This document shows positions 7,341 through 14,039 of a stretch of DNA of 41,356 nt, one piece after another. This DNA is from JAUSKF01 sp964545345 (GTDB lineage Bacteria > Patescibacteriota > Minisyncoccia > UBA6257 > WO2-44-18). Every line of letters begins with the position of its first letter. Position 1 is the first letter of the stretch. The notes below the pieces were generated by a model. It saw only the letters and a list, made by a program, of their open reading frames with translations. It searched no databases and had not been told where the DNA came from. The stretch spans positions 1-41,356 of the forward strand of contig CAZJFE010000004.1 of the NCBI GenBank assembly GCA_964545345.1, read 5' to 3'. The position numbers and the translations under genes are program-made.

Positions 7341-8516
7341 TTATCTCTTCTTTTCAATGAATACTAACTTAGCGCCGAAAGGACAGACTGAGATCGGTGA
7401 TCCGGAGAACGTATCGGAAATCTTTTGCCAATCATCGGTGAACATCACAATGACATCGCACACTCCCTGCATAAAATCCGCGAAACCTTTAACCGTCAAC
7501 CACTTACGAACATCCTCCGGAAAAAGTGGAGATGGGGTAAGGAATTGATGGAAACGATTACCAAATTGTAGATACTCAAGGTTTGCTTCGCAATTAGTTT
7601 GGTGCTGTTCAACTTGAGTCGCGACAAACCAATCCAGCGGACTATCGCAATCAACCGCGAATGGATTGCTGATCTTTCTCGGCTCCACCAAGAAAAACTT
7701 TTTACAGAGCTCAGTATTAATTCTCTGTTCAAAGTTGTGATAAATCTTTGTGTCACCGAGATGCGCCCGCGCCTTGTAGGTCAGCTTCAGGATTTTTTCT
7801 TTGGATCGGTATGCCTGAATCGTGGTGGGTACGGTTCGCCCGGTTCTGACCGGAGCGATCCATTTTTCGTAAAGCGCTTCCCACTTATCAACTGTTTCCA
7901 CCAGCAATGGATGTTCCACTGCTTGGGCTTTCGCTAATGCTTCTTCCAGCGCCTCGGGATCCATTTCTCCGTCCGTTCCCGGACCGGCTTCAAACAAAAT
8001 CCCGGGAGCGGCCGAATCCACGAAGGCCCTCAACACGATGGAGTCAAACATAGGACTCAAAACATGTGTGTCTTCCTTGCCTCGGTAGAAAATATCCCCA
8101 CCAACGTCCACTAAAACCGTGAAAGCCCCTTCCTCGGCGAGGATTTTGAAAACTTCGGCCAGACCGGTGGAGCCCTTTTGCAGAGAAAGTCCACACACTC
8201 CCATAATGTTAAGCCGCAGAGCATCTCCATCTCTAGCAAAAACCATCTTGCTGACTTCCGCGTCCACGAATCCTATCTGAGTTGATTTATCATTGCGGCA
8301 AATAAATCTTTTCGCGTTCGGCCCGGTCACGTAAAGCTCACAATCATCATCCACCACCTCTACTCCCGTGTGGTGATGGAATGGACTAAGAACACCGGCG
8401 ATCATCGCTTCATCCCAACGCCAGCCCATCCGCCACAAAGCGTCGGCCGCCAACATACAGGAAAAGATATCGTTACCGCCACCGGTTCCGACGAATAGGA
8501 CCTTATCCAGCTTCAC
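7341..8516 (-). CDS. DUF1152 family protein
   Basis: This 391-residue protein belongs to the DUF1152 family, whose role is unknown. The N-terminal nucleotide-binding-like loop L-F-V-G-T-G-G-G-N-D-I-F (residues 7-18) is the family signature. It is followed by D-V-G-G-D-I-F-Y-R-G-K-E-D-T-H-V-L-S-P-M-x-D and F-E-A-G-P-G-T-D-G-E. The C-terminal third is less conserved. The start is a GTG at 8516 with AAGGAG nine bases upstream; the nearby ATG is out of frame and stops at once. It is a single-gene unit with its own promoter (8563-8591) and terminator, divergent from the sugar dehydrogenase gene. Confidence 0.85.
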   Translation of the reverse strand: MKLDKVLFVGTGGGNDIFSCMLAADALWRMGWRWDEAMIAGVLSPFHHHTGVEVVDDDCELYVTGPNAKRFICRNDKSTQIGFVDAEVSKMVFARDGDALRLNIMGVCGLSLQKGSTGLAEVFKILAEEGAFTVLVDVGGDIFYRGKEDTHVLSPMFDSIVLRAFVDSAAPGILFEAGPGTDGEMDPEALEEALAKAQAVEHPLLVETVDKWEALYEKWIAPVRTGRTVPTTIQAYRSKEKILKLTYKARAHLGDTKIYHNFEQRINTELCKKFFLVEPRKISNPFAVDCDSPLDWFVATQVEQHQTNCEANLEYLQFGNRFHQFLTPSPLFPEDVRKWLTVKGFADFMQGVCDVIVMFTDDWQKISDTFSGSPISVCPFGAKLVFIEKKR

Positions 8517-8562
8517 TTTTCATGCTCCTTTTTGCTTTAGGCGTTGTCAAAATTCCGCCTCT

Positions 8563-8591
8563 ATTATATCAAATCTTCGGATATATTACAA
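8563..8591 (-). promoter_or_regulatory. Sigma70-type promoter of the DUF1152 gene
   Basis: On the minus strand TTGTAA (8591-8586) and TATAAT (8568-8563) are separated by 17 bases. A plus-strand TATATT at 8582-8587, possibly the -10 of the divergent gene at 8599, overlaps it. Confidence 0.7.
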
Positions 8592-8598
8592 TTATCTA

Positions 8599-9738
8599 GT
8601 GAAGCTAAAATTACTCATCTTAGTAATCGTCGCCGCGGCAGTTGGCGGATATCTGGTCTGGCAGGAAACTCAGCCGGTAATTCCGCCTGTTTCCGATCCG
8701 GGCGACACCGTAAACGGCCTGCAAATTCCGGCCGGATTTAAGTTAGAAGTCTTCGCGAAAAATTTACCAGGCGCGCGCGTAATTATTCAGGATCAATTTG
8801 GGAATTTTTGGGTCAGTCGCCCATCAAAAGGAGTGGTTACAACTTTGGAGATGGAAGCTGGTAAGGTTCGCCGACAGGTGGACGTTTTCAAAAATCTCAA
8901 GGAACCGCATGGACTCGCCTTAGACCCTCAGCATCCATTCAATCTATACATTGCCGAAACTAATCAGATTTCGCGTGCACCTCTTTATTCCGATGGAGAA
9001 ATGGAAAAAATCGCCGATCTACCAAGCGGCAGTGGGCATTCCACGAGAACGCTCGGTTTTGGCCCCGATAACCGACTTTACGTATCCATCGGGTCTTCCT
9101 GTAATGTTTGTCACGAATCCGATTCTCGCCGGGCAAAAATCTTTTCTATGAATCCGGACGGCTCCGATTTTCGTGAGCATGCCCGCGGACTTCGCAATTC
9201 AGTATTTTTCACCTGGAACTATGTTGATGGGCGAATGTGGGCAACAGAGATGGGCCGTGATTTACTTGGCGATAATCTTCCCCCGGATGAAATTAATATT
9301 ATTGAAACTGGTAAAAATTACGGCTGGCCAAATTGCTACGGTAAAAATATCCATGACGACGCTTTTGATAAAAATACTTACATCCGCAACCCATGCATGG
9401 AGCCGTTTGAAGCCGGGTCTCATATAGATATTCCGGCCCATTCAGCGCCTCTTGGTTTAGCTTTTGTTCCGGAAGAGGGCTGGCCGGAAGAATATTGGTA
9501 CGATCTGCTGGTTTCTTACCACGGCTCCTGGAATCGCAGTACCCCCACCGGCTATAAGATTGTTCGGATGAAGCTGGACGCGAAAGGAAATTACGCCGGC
9601 TCGGAAGATTTCATCAGCGGTTGGCTAAAGGGTTCAGTAGTTTCCGGACGGCCGGTTGATTTACTAATCCAGCCCGGCGGTACTCTCTATATTACCGACG
9701 ACTACGCCGGAGTGATTTACAAGTTGAGCCAAAGGTAA
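8599..9738 (+). CDS. PQQ-dependent sugar dehydrogenase-like beta-propeller protein
   Basis: This 379-residue protein is of the soluble glucose/sorbosone dehydrogenase type. An N-terminal helix (KLLILVIVAAAVGGYLVW) anchors or exports it. Then come G-F-K-L-E-V-F-A-K-N-L-P-G-A-R, P-H-G-L-A-L-D-P (propeller His), G-H-S-T-R-T-L-G-F-G-P-D-N-R-L-Y-V-S-I-G-S-S-C-N-V-C, G-L-R-N-S-V, N-Y-G-W-P-N-C-Y-G, and Y-H-G-S-W-N-R-S-T-P-T-G-Y-K-I-V. The family oxidises sugars or aldoses with PQQ, but no PQQ synthesis gene is in the window, so the cofactor would have to be taken up. The start is a GTG without a Shine-Dalgarno sequence. The C-N-V-C-H string is common in this family and is not a haem site. Confidence 0.88.
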   Translation: MKLKLLILVIVAAAVGGYLVWQETQPVIPPVSDPGDTVNGLQIPAGFKLEVFAKNLPGARVIIQDQFGNFWVSRPSKGVVTTLEMEAGKVRRQVDVFKNLKEPHGLALDPQHPFNLYIAETNQISRAPLYSDGEMEKIADLPSGSGHSTRTLGFGPDNRLYVSIGSSCNVCHESDSRRAKIFSMNPDGSDFREHARGLRNSVFFTWNYVDGRMWATEMGRDLLGDNLPPDEINIIETGKNYGWPNCYGKNIHDDAFDKNTYIRNPCMEPFEAGSHIDIPAHSAPLGLAFVPEEGWPEEYWYDLLVSYHGSWNRSTPTGYKIVRMKLDAKGNYAGSEDFISGWLKGSVVSGRPVDLLIQPGGTLYITDDYAGVIYKLSQR

Positions 9739-9756
9739 TCCTTCGCAAAAATAAAA

Positions 9757-9781
9757 AACTGCCTAACAAAGCTAGGCAGTT
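9757..9781 (-). terminator. Intrinsic terminator after the small gene at 9789
   Basis: AACTGCCTA pairs perfectly with TAGGCAGTT across 7 bases. TTTTTTATTTTTG follows on the minus strand. It also lies between convergent genes. Confidence 0.8.
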
Positions 9782-9788
9782 GGAATTC

Positions 9789-10028
9789 TTAAACCGGCTG
9801 GTAGATGCGGGCGCCGTTGAAAAAGTCGTACACGCACCGATCGCGGCTACCACTCTCAACGACGAAGATCTGATGGAAATCTTCACTTTCTTTCATCTGC
9901 GCTCTCGCCTTCTTCATCGCCCCCTCCAACGTTTCGGCTTCCACGCGAATCACTCTGCCGGAAGATCCGAACTCGCCGATCCCATCCGTCGGCGCAACTT
10001 CCATCTTGAACTGCTTCATATTCTTCAT
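9789..10028 (-). CDS. Small hypothetical protein
   Basis: This 79-residue soluble protein has no recognised domain. It begins with short beta-strand-like segments (FKMEVAPTDG, GRVIRVEAETLEGA), then a basic helix (MKKARAQMKE), then I-F-V-V-E-S-G and a G-A-R-I-Y-Q-P-V end. This pattern could be a small alpha/beta fold. AAGGAG sits upstream of the ATG. Its start lies 10 bases after the stop of the lipoprotein gene, so both probably come from the promoter at 10403-10431. Confidence 0.65.
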   Translation of the reverse strand: MKNMKQFKMEVAPTDGIGEFGSSGRVIRVEAETLEGAMKKARAQMKESEDFHQIFVVESGSRDRCVYDFFNGARIYQPV

Positions 10029-10038
10029 TCCTTTCTCC

Positions 10039-10365
10039 TTACTTTGGGTTCTCGGCCGGAAGCTGCTTCTTGCGGAAAACTACGAAATATCCCTTGGTGT
10101 ATCCATGACCACAATAGTCATCGGCAGCGATGGAAACAACTTCCAAATCCTTATGTTCGTTCAGGAAAGTAGCGAGGTGGTTTCCGAATGAAGCCTCCAC
10201 ATGCGGGAAATAATAAATGTTATTTCCGTAATTCACGATGTTCTGCATATTCGTCGAAGGATGAACATTCTGCGCTTTGTCTGGATCATTCCTGCCATCG
10301 CTACATCCGACCAAACAAACCGTCATGATTGCTGTGAAGACGAGCATTATGAGAATCTTTTTCAC
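10039..10365 (-). CDS. Small lipoprotein, paralogue of the protein at 6201
   Basis: This 108-residue protein starts at a GTG (10365) with TAGGAGG six bases upstream. The frame extends further, but the upstream part has no ribosome-binding site. The signal peptide KKILIMLVFTAIMTVCLVGC ends in a clear lipobox (L-V-G-C), so Cys20-21 would be lipidated. The mature domain (YYFPHVEASFGNHLATFLNEH, then K-G-Y-F-V-V-F-R-K-K-Q-L-P-A-E-N-P-K) matches the anchored protein at 6201-6536. The role is unknown. It is the first gene of a two-gene operon. Confidence 0.8.
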   Translation of the reverse strand: MKKILIMLVFTAIMTVCLVGCSDGRNDPDKAQNVHPSTNMQNIVNYGNNIYYFPHVEASFGNHLATFLNEHKDLEVVSIAADDYCGHGYTKGYFVVFRKKQLPAENPK

Positions 10366-10402
10366 CGGAAACCTCCTAACTGGTTTTGAGTTTCTGGGAT
10401 AG

Positions 10403-10431
10403 ATTCTAGCATAAGTAATTAAAAAAGTCAA
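10403..10431 (-). promoter_or_regulatory. Strong sigma70-type promoter of the lipoprotein operon
   Basis: On the minus strand TTGACT (10431-10426), a 17-base spacer ending in TATGC (extended -10) and TAGAAT (10408-10403). It lies 38 bases before the GTG start. Confidence 0.8.
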
Positions 10432-10460
10432 ACCCCGCTGAGCGAGGTAAAATAAAAAAC

Positions 10461-10480
10461 CGCCCCCGGTTAAGGGAGCG
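10461..10480 (-). terminator. Intrinsic terminator after the HAD gene
   Basis: On the minus strand CGCTCCC pairs with GGGGGCG (one G-U) across 6 bases, followed by GTTTTTTATTTT. Confidence 0.8.
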
Positions 10481-10483
10481 ATA

Positions 10484-10918
10484 TTAGGCCCAACGTTGCT
10501 CTATCGTCTGTCGGTTTGCTTCGGAAAAGCCAACCCTATCATCGCACTCAACCACGTGAGACGCCTGACTCGGAAACATATCCCACACGTTGTCGTCCAC
10601 GATTACGAAATCTTCGGTGGGATTTTCCTTCAACCACTGATCAATCTCCGCGCCGCGGGAATGAGATTCTCCGGTCCTGCCGATGATCGGAAGGTCCGCC
10701 CAGCCGGCCTTCGCGGCTTCCGAGCGGATGATCTCCTCCCAGTCATGCGCCGTTCGCCAAGCCGAGGAGATCACTAGTTGCGCGCCGGTCTTCTCTACCA
10801 CCGCGCGCATTCTAGCGACATTCACCGGATCCATGGACGTAGCTCTATGGACTCTGTTTAGGTATTCCATGGTATTCAGCACGCCATCAATGTCTTGGAA
10901 GATCACTCGCTTAAACAT
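10484..10918 (-). CDS. HAD-like hydrolase of the Swiss-Army-Knife RNA repair type
   Basis: This 144-residue protein begins with V-I-F-Q-D-I-D-G-V-L-N-T, the HAD motif I in its DxDGVLN form. Motif II is V-I-S-S-A-W-R and the acidic motif IV is V-I-V-D-D-N-V-W-D. This short, capless layout matches the HAD domain called SAK (HAD_SAK_2), found in RNA-repair or nucleotide-processing proteins. Here it stands alone. The substrate is unknown; a phosphatase role is likely. A GGAGG sequence precedes the ATG, and the gene lies 16 bases after the next upstream gene. Confidence 0.8.
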   Translation of the reverse strand: MFKRVIFQDIDGVLNTMEYLNRVHRATSMDPVNVARMRAVVEKTGAQLVISSAWRTAHDWEEIIRSEAAKAGWADLPIIGRTGESHSRGAEIDQWLKENPTEDFVIVDDNVWDMFPSQASHVVECDDRVGFSEANRQTIEQRWA

Positions 10919-10934
10919 CAGACTCCTCCTTTCT

Positions 10935-11171
10935 CTATTTGAGAGCGTCTAGTTTCTGAATCGTCTCTTCCCTTTTGTACTTTCCATTCACGAAACCTTT
11001 GATAATTTCTCTGATCGGCTCAGGCACGGCCAAATTCTTGATGTAGAGCAAGTGGAGCAAGGTCTTGGAAATATCCAGCCGCTCTTTCGCGATCTCCGCC
11101 ATCCTCCGAATGCTGGTGTCCACTTTCTCCAGTTTGCCATCCTTCATGGTAAACATTTCCGGGATATCCAT
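10935..11171 (-). CDS. Small hypothetical helical protein
   Basis: This 78-residue charged protein is predicted to be mostly helical (DTSIRRMAEIAKERLDISK and L-L-H-L-L-Y-I-K-N, then E-P-I-R-E-I-I-K-G-F-V-N-G-K-Y). I do not recognise the family. Its ATG follows the stop codon of the upstream gene without a gap (TAA-ATG), so translation is likely coupled. The likely promoter is the one at 11479-11507. Confidence 0.6.
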   Translation of the reverse strand: MDIPEMFTMKDGKLEKVDTSIRRMAEIAKERLDISKTLLHLLYIKNLAVPEPIREIIKGFVNGKYKREETIQKLDALK

Positions 11172-11444
11172 TTATTCACCACTGAGACCGATGACATTTC
11201 CATCATCCCCAAGCCCATCATCTTCAACTTCAGTGGCCACTCCGGAAACAATTTTGCCGGTAGTGAGATCAATTTTCAATTCCATGGTACAAATATCATC
11301 GCAGAAACGTTCATCGTCTTTCTCCGCGACTTCTTCCGCCAATTCTTCAGTCGCAAAAAATCTCGGACCAGCGCTGCCATCCCCGTTGTTCTGAGTCCAA
11401 ACCGCGAACTTTACTTTCGCCATCTTCCGCTTTTTCCCGGACAT
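11172..11444 (-). CDS. Small acidic hypothetical protein
   Basis: This 90-residue protein has a basic N-terminus (MSGKKRKMAKVKF) and a strongly acidic remainder (ELAEEVAEKDDERFCDD, then a Gly/Asp-rich tail). Beta-strand-like pieces (KFAVWTQ, C-T-M-E-L-K-I-D-L-T-T-G-K-I-V) could form a small sheet. No family is recognised. GAGGAGG precedes the ATG by a good distance. It is the first gene of a two- or three-gene operon (with 10935 and possibly 10484). Confidence 0.6.
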   Translation of the reverse strand: MSGKKRKMAKVKFAVWTQNNGDGSAGPRFFATEELAEEVAEKDDERFCDDICTMELKIDLTTGKIVSGVATEVEDDGLGDDGNVIGLSGE

Positions 11445-11478
11445 TCTGACCTCCTCTTTTCAATGAACGACTGGTCTT

Positions 11479-11507
11479 AAAATAGTATGGCTAAACAAAA
11501 AAGTCAA
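11479..11507 (-). promoter_or_regulatory. Sigma70-type promoter upstream of 11172-11444
   Basis: On the minus strand TTGACT (11507-11502), 17 bases, TATTTT (11484-11479). Confidence 0.7.
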
Positions 11508-11513
11508 TAAAAA

Positions 11514-11535
11514 AGCCGCGTATCTTTTCGCGGCT
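11514..11535 (-). terminator. Intrinsic terminator after the gene at 11544
   Basis: AGCCGCG pairs with CGCGGCT across 8 bases; on the minus strand TTTTTTATTG follows. Confidence 0.8.
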
Positions 11536-11543
11536 GGACCTTT

Positions 11544-11738
11544 TCACTTAAAAAGTCTTTTATATTTCTTTGCCCAATCGGGCGCAGAATAATCAAATTG
11601 GGTCAACGCGAATCTTCCAAGTTTTTTGAGGACAATGCGAACCTTGGGATTTTTATAATTTTCCTTTAATTCCTTTTCAATCTCCCTCACGAACCCCTGG
11701 ATTGCGATTTCAGTACTGATTTCAGAGTAAATTCCCAT
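11544..11738 (-). CDS. Small hypothetical basic protein
   Basis: This 64-residue protein is basic and helix-rich (ISTEIAIQGFVREIEKELKE, V-R-I-V-L-K-K-L-G-R-F, then D-W-A-K-K-Y-K-R-L-F-K). I do not recognise it. I chose the ATG at 11738 because GAAGGAG lies seven bases before it. The upstream in-frame ATG (11756) would make that ribosome-binding site part of the protein. A strong promoter at 11773-11801 drives it, divergent from the next gene. Confidence 0.6.
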   Translation of the reverse strand: MGIYSEISTEIAIQGFVREIEKELKENYKNPKVRIVLKKLGRFALTQFDYSAPDWAKKYKRLFK

Positions 11739-11772
11739 CCTGGTCTCCTTCTTCATTTGAAATACCTAAATG

Positions 11773-11801
11773 AAAATAGCATGATTGACCTAAAAAGTCA
11801 A
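11773..11801 (-). promoter_or_regulatory. Minus-strand promoter of a back-to-back pair
   Basis: On the minus strand TTGACT (11801-11796), 17 bases with an extended TGC, TATTTT (11778-11773). Its -35 is one arm of the palindrome TTGACctaaaaaGTCAA, whose other arm is the -35 of the plus-strand promoter. Confidence 0.75.
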
Positions 11802-11813
11802 TTATGTTAGTAT
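11785..11813 (+). promoter_or_regulatory. Plus-strand promoter of a back-to-back pair
   Basis: TTGACC (11785-11790), 17 bases, TAGTAT (11808-11813). A start near 11820 gives a leader of about 20 bases with AAGGAG before the GTG at 11841. Confidence 0.75.
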
Positions 11814-11840
11814 CTGCTCAGCAAATTTAAGGAGCTGATC

Positions 11841-12260
11841 GTGACCACGGAGAACAAATGGCGGGGGCTTGAAGGAAGGGGTTATCGGTTAGAAAACTTG
11901 GGAAGACCGGCAATTTTTCTTCTGCCGGTCTGGAAATTGAAGGCAAAGCTGGGCAAAACTACGATTGAACAAAACCTGCACCGCTTTCTAATCTCTCAAT
12001 TCGGCGCCTATACTTCCACGACCATCCCCAGCTTTGGTGTTTGGAAAAACACCAGAAAAGCTGTGGTCTCCGATGAATGCCGCCAGTACGAAGTGTCATT
12101 CAACGGCAAAGAGCGAATTCCACTGCTTGCCGGTAAGCTCGCTGAAATTTCCAAATTGATTGGCGAAGATTGCGTCTACCTCAAGGCCGGACAATACTCC
12201 TGCCTCGTCTATCCTCTTCAAACTCGGAAGCAACATCAAAAACTCAAACAAAGGAGCTGA
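11841..12260 (+). CDS. Hypothetical protein
   Basis: This 139-residue protein has no recognised family. Its pattern is mixed alpha/beta: L-G-R-P-A-I-F-L-L-P-V-W-K, T-I-E-Q-N-L-H-R-F-L-I-S-Q-F-G-A-Y, then R-Q-Y-E-V-S-F-N-G-K-E and a helix L-L-A-G-K-L-A-E-I-S-K-L-I-G. It ends with D-C-V-Y-L-K-A-G-Q-Y-S-C-L-V-Y. The layout of strand, helix, strand, strand, helix, strand would suit a ferredoxin-like fold, but this is a guess. The GTG start has AAGGAG nine bases before it. The next gene starts 2 bases after the stop. Confidence 0.65.
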   Translation: MTTENKWRGLEGRGYRLENLGRPAIFLLPVWKLKAKLGKTTIEQNLHRFLISQFGAYTSTTIPSFGVWKNTRKAVVSDECRQYEVSFNGKERIPLLAGKLAEISKLIGEDCVYLKAGQYSCLVYPLQTRKQHQKLKQRS

Positions 12261-12262
12261 GA

Positions 12263-12592
12263 ATGGAAATTCCGTATAACGAATGGGAATTGAAGATGGC
12301 GCTTTGCGGAGTTCCAAAAGAGATGGGAGACGGTGAAAGCGAGAAAGTCAAAAAGCTTCTAGCAGAAATTGAAAGGCAAGTTCCGGACTCAAAGAAAGAA
12401 CTTAATCAGAAAGTCGCAGAGGCCAACGGCATCACCGTGAAAGATCTGATTGATAGCCCGAACTATAAAGTTTTGATTCAGGATCATTTGAGTCAAGCTA
12501 CGCGCAACCTGGTGGAAGAGATGAAGAAAGAATTCAACATTACGGACATACAGGCCTGGGCGGTAATCGCCGCCGGACTGAGACTGATTTAA
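12263..12592 (+). CDS. Hypothetical alpha-helical protein
   Basis: This 109-residue charged protein is predicted to be nearly all helical. An N-terminal Y-N-E-W-E-L-K-M-A-L-C-G-V block is followed by a long helix (EKVKKLLAEIERQV). Then come G-I-T-V-K-D-L-I-D-S-P-N-Y and a final L-V-E-E-M-K-K-E-F-N-I-T-D-I-Q-A-W-A-V-I. The ATG at 12263 was chosen because AAAGGAG ends eight bases before it. A longer frame exists upstream but overlaps the previous gene. It is the second gene of a two-gene operon that ends at a clear terminator. Confidence 0.65.
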   Translation: MEIPYNEWELKMALCGVPKEMGDGESEKVKKLLAEIERQVPDSKKELNQKVAEANGITVKDLIDSPNYKVLIQDHLSQATRNLVEEMKKEFNITDIQAWAVIAAGLRLI

Positions 12593-12608
12593 ATAGACAA
12601 AAACAAAG

Positions 12609-12636
12609 CCGCTGGAGTTAACCAGCGGTTTTTTAT
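12609..12636 (+). terminator. Intrinsic terminator of the 11841-12592 operon
   Basis: CCGCTGG pairs with CCAGCGG across 6 bases, followed by TTTTTTATTT. It slightly overlaps the end of the convergent gene at 12633. Confidence 0.85.
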
Positions 12637-12998
12637 TTAATCCGTTCAACTGTCACTCGGAAACGGCAGTAATGCTTAACGTAGTTCAGCCGCAACGTCT
12701 CCTGACCGATTAAGACCTGCGGGTTGGCTTGCAGTCCGGCAACTACATCGGATGTAGTAAATCCGGTTACCTCAAACTTTTTTCCGGTAGACGCATTCTC
12801 TACTGTGACTCTAAATCTGCCGAAAGAAAAGATGTCTCCGGGATTATTCAGTCGGATTCCGGCCAAAGAAATTCCCAGAAAAGTTCTCAGGGCTGGCATG
12901 CCCGGCACGCTAGCCGCCCATTTCGCCTTCTCCAGCTTTTTGATCAAGTCCGCCGGCCCAAACCCCTGAATAGTTAATTTCTTGGTGTCGTTAGCCAT
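12633..12998 (-). CDS. Hypothetical protein
   Basis: This 121-residue basic protein has no recognised domain. It has a helical N-terminal third (PADLIKKLEKAKWAASVPGMPALRTFLG). The rest is a beta-rich part with two similar strand pairs: FGRFRVTVENASTGKKFEVTGF and, at the end, C-R-F-R-V-T-V-E-R-I-K. The repeated F-R-V-T-V-E string suggests an internal two-fold repeat. Its start overlaps the upstream zinc-ribbon gene by 8 bases, so the two are likely one operon under the promoter at 13298-13326. Confidence 0.6.
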   Translation of the reverse strand: MANDTKKLTIQGFGPADLIKKLEKAKWAASVPGMPALRTFLGISLAGIRLNNPGDIFSFGRFRVTVENASTGKKFEVTGFTTSDVVAGLQANPQVLIGQETLRLNYVKHYCRFRVTVERIK

Positions 12999-13269
12999 TG
13001 GAAACGCCCTTCTCTTGAGTTAAGTCCTTACAGATGTGCGGCGGAGGCGGAGTGATGATCATTGCTTCTTTTTCTAAATCCAATACCATTGACGGCTTGG
13101 CAGAAATAAACTCTCCACATCTAGCGCACTTCTGGAAGGCGCCGTCGCAGTCAGCAAGGCGAATCACTCCGCAAACCTTACATACATCACCAAACAAATT
13201 TCGGAAATCATGAGGCGTGTCCTCTTTGCAAACCGGGCATCTCTTAATTGAGTCGTAGCTATGACTCAT
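12991..13269 (-). CDS. Small zinc-ribbon protein
   Basis: This 92-residue protein carries three CxxC knuckles: C-P-V-C (residues 11-14), C-K-V-C (30-33) and C-A-R-C (48-51). The first two fit one zinc ribbon; the third, with the later H-I-C, could form a second site. The fold suggests a nucleic-acid or protein adaptor rather than an enzyme. The ribosome-binding site GAGGAGG is strong. It is the first gene of a two-gene operon. Confidence 0.65.
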   Translation of the reverse strand: MSHSYDSIKRCPVCKEDTPHDFRNLFGDVCKVCGVIRLADCDGAFQKCARCGEFISAKPSMVLDLEKEAMIITPPPPHICKDLTQEKGVSNG

Positions 13270-13297
13270 CTTACCTCCTCTTTGATGAACTACCGAT

Positions 13298-13326
13298 AAA
13301 ATAACACTTTATTGCTATCCTATCAA
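13298..13326 (-). promoter_or_regulatory. Sigma70-type promoter of the zinc-ribbon operon
   Basis: On the minus strand TTGATA (13326-13321), 17 bases, TATTTT (13303-13298). It overlaps the start region of the divergent GIY-YIG gene. Confidence 0.65.
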
Positions 13327-13327
13327 T

Positions 13328-13573
13328 ATGACTTGGTTCGTATATATGGCACTCTGCGCCGATAAAAGCATCTATACGGGAATAACAACTAACGTTCAAC
13401 GACGATTTAACGAACACAAAAAAGGAACCGGCGCGAAATACACTAGAGCCAAGCAGATAATAAAAATCATCTACAAGGAAGAACACCCGGATCGCGGCTC
13501 CGCACTACGGCGGGAGATGGAAATTAAGAAATGGGGAAGGGAGAAAAAACTGAAATTAGCTAATAGTCGGTAG
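13328..13573 (+). CDS. GIY-YIG nuclease superfamily protein (YhbQ/UPF0213 type)
   Basis: This 81-residue protein is a minimal GIY-YIG domain. It shows W-F-V-Y-M-A-L-C-A-D-K-S-I-Y-T-G-I-T in place of GIY/YIG, the catalytic Arg in Q-R-R-F-N-E-H, and the K-G-T-G-A-K-Y-T-R block with the later Glu in R-R-E-M-E-I-K-K-W. Family members are small DNA structure-specific or putative repair nucleases. Length is normal for the YhbQ group. TATCCT ends six bases before the ATG and there is no Shine-Dalgarno sequence, so it may be leaderless. Confidence 0.92.
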   Translation: MTWFVYMALCADKSIYTGITTNVQRRFNEHKKGTGAKYTRAKQIIKIIYKEEHPDRGSALRREMEIKKWGREKKLKLANSR

Positions 13574-13607
13574 TCCCTCGTTGCTCTCGGGATTGCTGTT
13601 GCTGACT

Positions 13608-13637
13608 AAATTTTCTGCTTCTGTGAATTGAAAATTT
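13608..13637. terminator. AT-rich hairpin between convergent genes
   Basis: AAATTTTC pairs with GAAAATTT across 14 bases. Flanking GTTGCTC and GAGCAAC can extend the structure with a bulge. It lacks a GC stem, so terminator function is uncertain. Confidence 0.35.
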
Positions 13638-14034
13638 AGAGCAACAGGTAAAAGCTAAAAATTCCTGTCACTGCCAGTTCCAAAAACGGAGTAAGGCCAA
13701 CCCCATAGACCAGTGGCATTTTCGGCCCATATTCCCAGCGGCCAAGATTCACAGAGATTTTTTCATCAATGAAGGCAAACATCAGCGCGATCACCGTGAA
13801 AACAGCCACCTGCATCCAGTTATCTAGCGGGTTCACGCTCCCAAAAATCGCGTAGGTGATTAAATAGAAAACCAAGATCCAAACTCCATCTTTCGCTGAC
13901 ATCTTCAGCAGGAGTTTAGTGAGAGTTGGAAGCTTCATCCCCCAACAGGTTTTATAAAGCTGGCAGTGAGCAAACTCCCAAACAACATTAATCAAAAAGG
14001 CGGTGATGAAAATTTTTGATAAAAAGATGAACAT
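13636..14034 (-). CDS. Membrane protein with a WEFAH motif
   Basis: This 132-residue protein has about four membrane helices. Conserved-looking polar positions are N-V-V-W-E-F-A-H-C-Q-L-Y-K in helix 1, F-I-D-E-K-I-S-V-N-L-G-R-W-E-Y in the third region, and P-L-V-Y-G-V-G-L-T-P-F-L-E-L near the end. Such buried Glu/His/Trp positions suggest an enzyme or a transporter, but I cannot name the family. I chose the ATG at 14034, five bases after the upstream stop. The longer TTG-started frame overlaps the VanW gene. It is co-transcribed with it. Confidence 0.6.
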   Translation of the reverse strand: MFIFLSKIFITAFLINVVWEFAHCQLYKTCWGMKLPTLTKLLLKMSAKDGVWILVFYLITYAIFGSVNPLDNWMQVAVFTVIALMFAFIDEKISVNLGRWEYGPKMPLVYGVGLTPFLELAVTGIFSFYLLL

Positions 14035-14039
14035 ATAAA

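Noticed and set aside
9106..9125. Haem c site C-N-V-C-H in the sugar dehydrogenase
   Set aside because: S-S-C-N-V-C is a family feature of sorbosone-dehydrogenase-like propellers; the His after it is probably chance.
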